DNA from: Vespa crabro
Lineage: Eukaryota; Arthropoda; Insecta; Hymenoptera; Vespidae
DNA: 64,000 nucleotides
Assembly (NCBI RefSeq): GCF_910589235.1
Contig: NC_060968.1
Location: 5,646,021 to 5,710,020 of the forward strand
Reading direction: 5' to 3'
Shown one piece after another: positions 60,571 through 64,000 of the stretch (position 1 is its first letter; every line of letters starts with the position of its first letter). The position numbers and the translations under genes are program-made. The notes under the pieces were generated by a model. It ran no database searches. It was not told where the DNA came from and saw nothing but the letters and a program-made list of their open reading frames with translations.

Positions 60571-61252
60571 AGAGAAAGAGAAACCTTGCCTCCGTTCTAA
60601 AATGACGTAGATGCAGCCGAAAAGAGACAGAACGAATAAGCGGGCGGCGGATGACGAGAGAAAGAGGCACGGCATTTAACTTTAATTGCGTTTCTCTCTG
60701 TGAATCCTTAGAAACGTTCTCTTCGGTGTCGCAGATTCAACCACGCGTCACTTACGCAACATCATAATTTCTACGATCACACTTTCATTCCTTTTCACCC
60801 CCGACGCGTCCTGGTTACGCTTGGTCTTACGTAAGTTTTCGCCTCATCTCACTCGCTTTTACATTCGATAATCTACGAAATGGAATTTTATTGTGCTCGC
60901 TGAACAGATTTATAATATGATTTGTTTTTATTGTGTATATTTATGGACGAGCGAGTCCGTAATTTCGACATCTATGAATATTGCGAGCTTGTTCGTACGA
61001 GATCAATATCGAATTTTTCAACAAATATTTAGAAACAATCGAGCAGAAATTTTCTACAACATAAATGCGTTAAATACCGCTGAATATCGACAAGACATAA
61101 CCCAAAAGTTGAAACGTCTGAGAAAAATAAGGCAAAAAGAATTAGTAGCAAAGTAAGAGTAGAGAAAGAAAAGGAAGATGGGGCAGGCAGAACGCAAGGA
61201 GATAAAATAATTGAGAAGGCAAGGGCGAAACAAGGGCTGCCTTCGGCTTTTT
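60571..61252. other. Non-coding stretch with one AT-rich open frame
   Basis: The frame open up to 61156 (87 codons from about 60893) contains a Lys/Arg-rich C-terminal segment and no tandem repeat, and ends just before a GTAAGAG string. No family is recognised; it is probably chance. Confidence 0.35.
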
Positions 61253-61290
61253 TCTCTCTCTCTCTCTCTCTCTCTCCCTCTCTCTCTGTC
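61253..61290. repeat. (CT)n microsatellite, interrupted
   Basis: About 18 CT units with CCC and GT interruptions near the right end. Confidence 0.9.
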
Positions 61291-62054
61291 TTACCCTTTC
61301 TTTGGCCTTTGCCGTCGTACAATCAAAACCTTCGTCTTAAAGGAAAGACGAGACCGGAAGCCTTGAAAGCGTGTAGCTCGTAATGAGGAAAGCTACGTGG
61401 CTCGTTGTTCGGTTCCTTACTTAAATAGGGTCGGGGAACCAGTACGCAAGCAGTACCCTTCTAGCGTTAAAGGTAGACTGATGGACCAAAAGAGGAATGC
61501 GAAGAAGGTGGTGGATTTTACAGTCTGAAAGAGTAGACAATGGAAGAGAGCAGAAGAATCAGGTTGATGATGGCGGAAATAAGATTCTCTCTTTTCTTTT
61601 GTCGAGACGATGAACTGTAAAAAGTGGAACATCCGCAAGAGTTTAACGTCTCCTACTTTCGATGCGAATCGATAGAGTCCTTTTGTTCGATATCATCGAA
61701 GTTTACTCGCTGTTTAATCGCTCCTTCCAAGGAAATGCTATGAGTCGTTGTAAGTTTAACGGGAAACGTCCTTGTAGATGGATAGACGAGAAAATATATA
61801 CACGGTAGATCCAATAATTATGCTACAATCTTGCGGATAAAATAAATGGATGTTGTTGAATTCTTACATTTTTCTGCCTTCATCGAAAGTTTATCTATCC
61901 ATCTTCTTCTACAAATTATCTCGCACCCTTTTCTCTAGCTTTTCAATCTTCGCTTCCGCAAGGGAAGATTTGGATTTATCATACTAGTACTTTTATTACT
62001 GCACGCGCAATTCTTTTCATTCTTTGAAACAGTGAAAAGAAGAAGGGCAAGAAA
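61291..62054. other. Non-coding stretch, nothing recognised
   Basis: Unique-looking sequence. A short minus-strand frame (61417-61638) has no recognised product. Confidence 0.55.
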
Positions 62055-62127
62055 AATAGATAGATAGATAAATAGATAGATAGATAGATAGATAGATAGA
62101 GCGGGGAAAGAGAGAGAGAGAGAGAGA
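62055..62127. repeat. (TAGA)n array followed by (GA)n
   Basis: About 11 TAGA units with one AATA variant (62055-62100), then nine to ten GA units at 62109-62127. Confidence 0.95.
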
Positions 62128-62327
62128 CAATAACGATTTTCCGAGTAAAACACAGAACAGAAGATCAACTCTACGCTCTTCCGAGGAACAAACAGAATCC
62201 GCGGCAGTGGTGCGACTGGACTTTACCCTCCGTCGGTCGGAAACAGCGTGTGTACACAGACCAAAGTACCTCGCTTCCCGGAGACTGGTTTGGCCAGAGT
62301 CCGACCGCGTTCAGAGAAAGACAGAGG

Positions 62328-62331
<4 letters not shown>

Positions 62332-62369
<38 letters not shown>
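62332..62369. repeat. (GA)n microsatellite
   Basis: About 19 GA units. Confidence 0.95.
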
Positions 62370-62374
<5 letters not shown>

Positions 62375-63569
62375 TCGTTGGTACGTACATAGGTTTGCGC
62401 GTATACATAGCTTCTCTACCTACCCTTCTCTTTTACGTTTGCGCATGTAACGTTTCGTAATGAGTATAACCTCTGACGGGGGTAAAAAGGAAGGAGCTGA
62501 CGGACGCGTTACTTTTTGCAACACCAGCACGAACCTCGGGACCAAATGTAGCTCTCTGCCGCATAGGTCTCTTTTTATGCCAACACAAGTGTACATACAC
62601 TTGTACGTATATACCTCGTCCGCGCACAAGAGCTTCTTAGAAGTTATTTATACATCTACCTACATATATCGTGCATATTGTATATATCATGGCATACGTG
62701 GGAAGACCGAGTGAGAGAGAAATAGTGCGGTCTGTGATTTTGTGTAGGATAAGTGCAACATCGATCTGAAAGGAGAAGTAAAACCTTACCTAACTCTCTT
62801 CTTTCTTTTCCTATTTCTTTTTTCTTTCTTTTTTCTTACGAACGACGTTAAATCCAATCTCTATTACGTTACTCGATCTTTTTCTCGGGTCTGAATGAAC
62901 GTCATCTCAGACCTGAAAGTCGAGTCTCCCGAGTAGGATTTTATGTGAGATATAAATTAAACTTTTCAGGTCCGAAATGAAAGATTCGGGTATAGACGAG
63001 AGCTGTTGATAGGGCAAGGGGAAGTTTTTAAATTCAAGCGTGTAACTGGATGGAAATGATTGGAAGTACCTACCTTTTATTCCGTTCGTGGTAGCACCCC
63101 CTAACATCGGTACCTTGTTAAAGTAGTTTTAAGATAAATTACGTCAGGAGTAAAATAAGAAGGGAAAATTGGAAATCCATTGGAACTATACATTTCCATT
63201 GAACCTCCAGATTCAAGTATAAGAATATACAAATTGGGTCTGAAATAGAGAGAAATAGAAGGGTTGCGGGTGGCAAAGGGAATCGATGAGGAAGGGAGAG
63301 AAGTGAAATGTAGAGGCAGAAAAACGAAAAATAGCAGAGTGATAGCGGCGCTTCTCGAAATTTCGACGAAAGCGAATTTTCACGCTTTCACTGTAATTTC
63401 CTCGGCGTAGCTCCACGTGAAAATCGCATCAAGCCGTTGGGACGGTGGGACGAACGATGGGCCAAGAGGGAAGATGAGTGAAAGAGGGAGAGGGAACGCG
63501 CCATATCATTTCGCTTTCTACCGCTCCGCGAATCCGAACTAATATATTTCCGAAGCAACTCGATTGCAT
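62370..63569. other. Non-coding stretch, nothing recognised
   Basis: Includes CACAAGTGTACATACACTTGTA near 62583-62604, an imperfect palindrome, and no credible coding frame. Confidence 0.5.
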
Positions 63570-63590
63570 CGAGCGAGCGAGCGAGCGAGA
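63570..63590. repeat. (GAGC)n tetranucleotide repeat
   Basis: About five GAGC units. Confidence 0.85.
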
Positions 63591-63697
63591 GCAAGCGAAG
63601 GGAGAAAGCCACGTGGGGGATAGTAGGATAGAGTTAGTGATGGAGATAAAGAAAGGGGTAGGGTGGGAAGAAGGGAGAAGAGGAAAGAGAAAGGGAT

Positions 63698-63720
63698 CGA
63701 GAGAGAGAGAGAGAGAGAGA
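63698..63720. repeat. (GA)n microsatellite
   Basis: About 11 GA units in a wider purine-rich region (63640-63755). Confidence 0.95.
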
Positions 63721-64000
63721 AAGAAAGAGTGAGAGGGGGTGTGAGGGATGAAAAGGGTGCATTGTGCCTTCGGCGATGGTGGCTAGGTATCACGAAAGGG
63801 GGATGGAAGCGTACCTGCTATCACATCCCCTCGCGTCTCATCCTATTTGTTTCTGCCTGCCAGTACGACGCTCTCTCCGCCACTTGGAGAAGAGAGCGGA
63901 AGGGGTGGTTTGTCAATATTCATTATGTTTGCGCCGAAAAAGGAAGGCATTGCCAGTGGCTGGAAGTAGAATGAGGAGGATAGGAAGGAGAGAATAAGAT

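Overview
The window looks like nuclear DNA from an insect, most likely a hymenopteran (bee, ant or wasp). The evidence is general: AT-leaning base composition without visible CpG depletion (CG occurs freely everywhere), very dense (CT)n/(GA)n and (TA)n arrays, many short homopolymer-rich tracts, and no operon-like coding. The assignment rests on composition only, because no gene was recognised by name.

Nearly all of the 64 kb reads as intergenic or long-intron sequence. No long reading frame encodes a recognisable domain. The longest open frames (around 15.6-16.25 kb and 56.8-57.4 kb) are low-complexity, open in several frames, or lack an ATG. The best coding candidate is a two-exon model at 48975-49538: a 41-codon open frame that ends in a perfect GTAAGT donor, and after a 201-base intron a second open frame with an acidic block, 120 residues in all, family unknown. 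A few other compact ATG frames (602-886, 1050-1388, 25985-26329, 33577-33945) are listed with low confidence.

Layout. 1-4.7 kb: a hairpin resembling the miR-2/miR-13 family near the left edge, two unassigned frames, an 11-bp minisatellite. 4.7-11.5 kb: TA and CT arrays, a 77-base hairpin next to a Tc1/mariner-like terminus, a Z-DNA-prone region with an 18-bp perfect palindrome, and an LTR-like block with TATA box and initiator. 11.5-34 kb: mainly CT/GA arrays, several long hairpins, an AT-rich island. 34.6-35.4 kb: a cluster of short inverted repeats beside a decayed mariner transposase relic. 36-49 kb: few features, a 12-bp minisatellite, a 95-base pyrimidine tract, TA arrays. 49-64 kb: the candidate gene, a GTC array, a 20-bp dispersed repeat, palindromes, GA arrays.

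There is no sign of genes acting together in a pathway, and no convincing new system. The most checkable leads are the two-exon model, the miR-2/13-like hairpin and the inverted-repeat cluster. Hairpins and repeats were read by eye, so exact ends may be off by a base or two.
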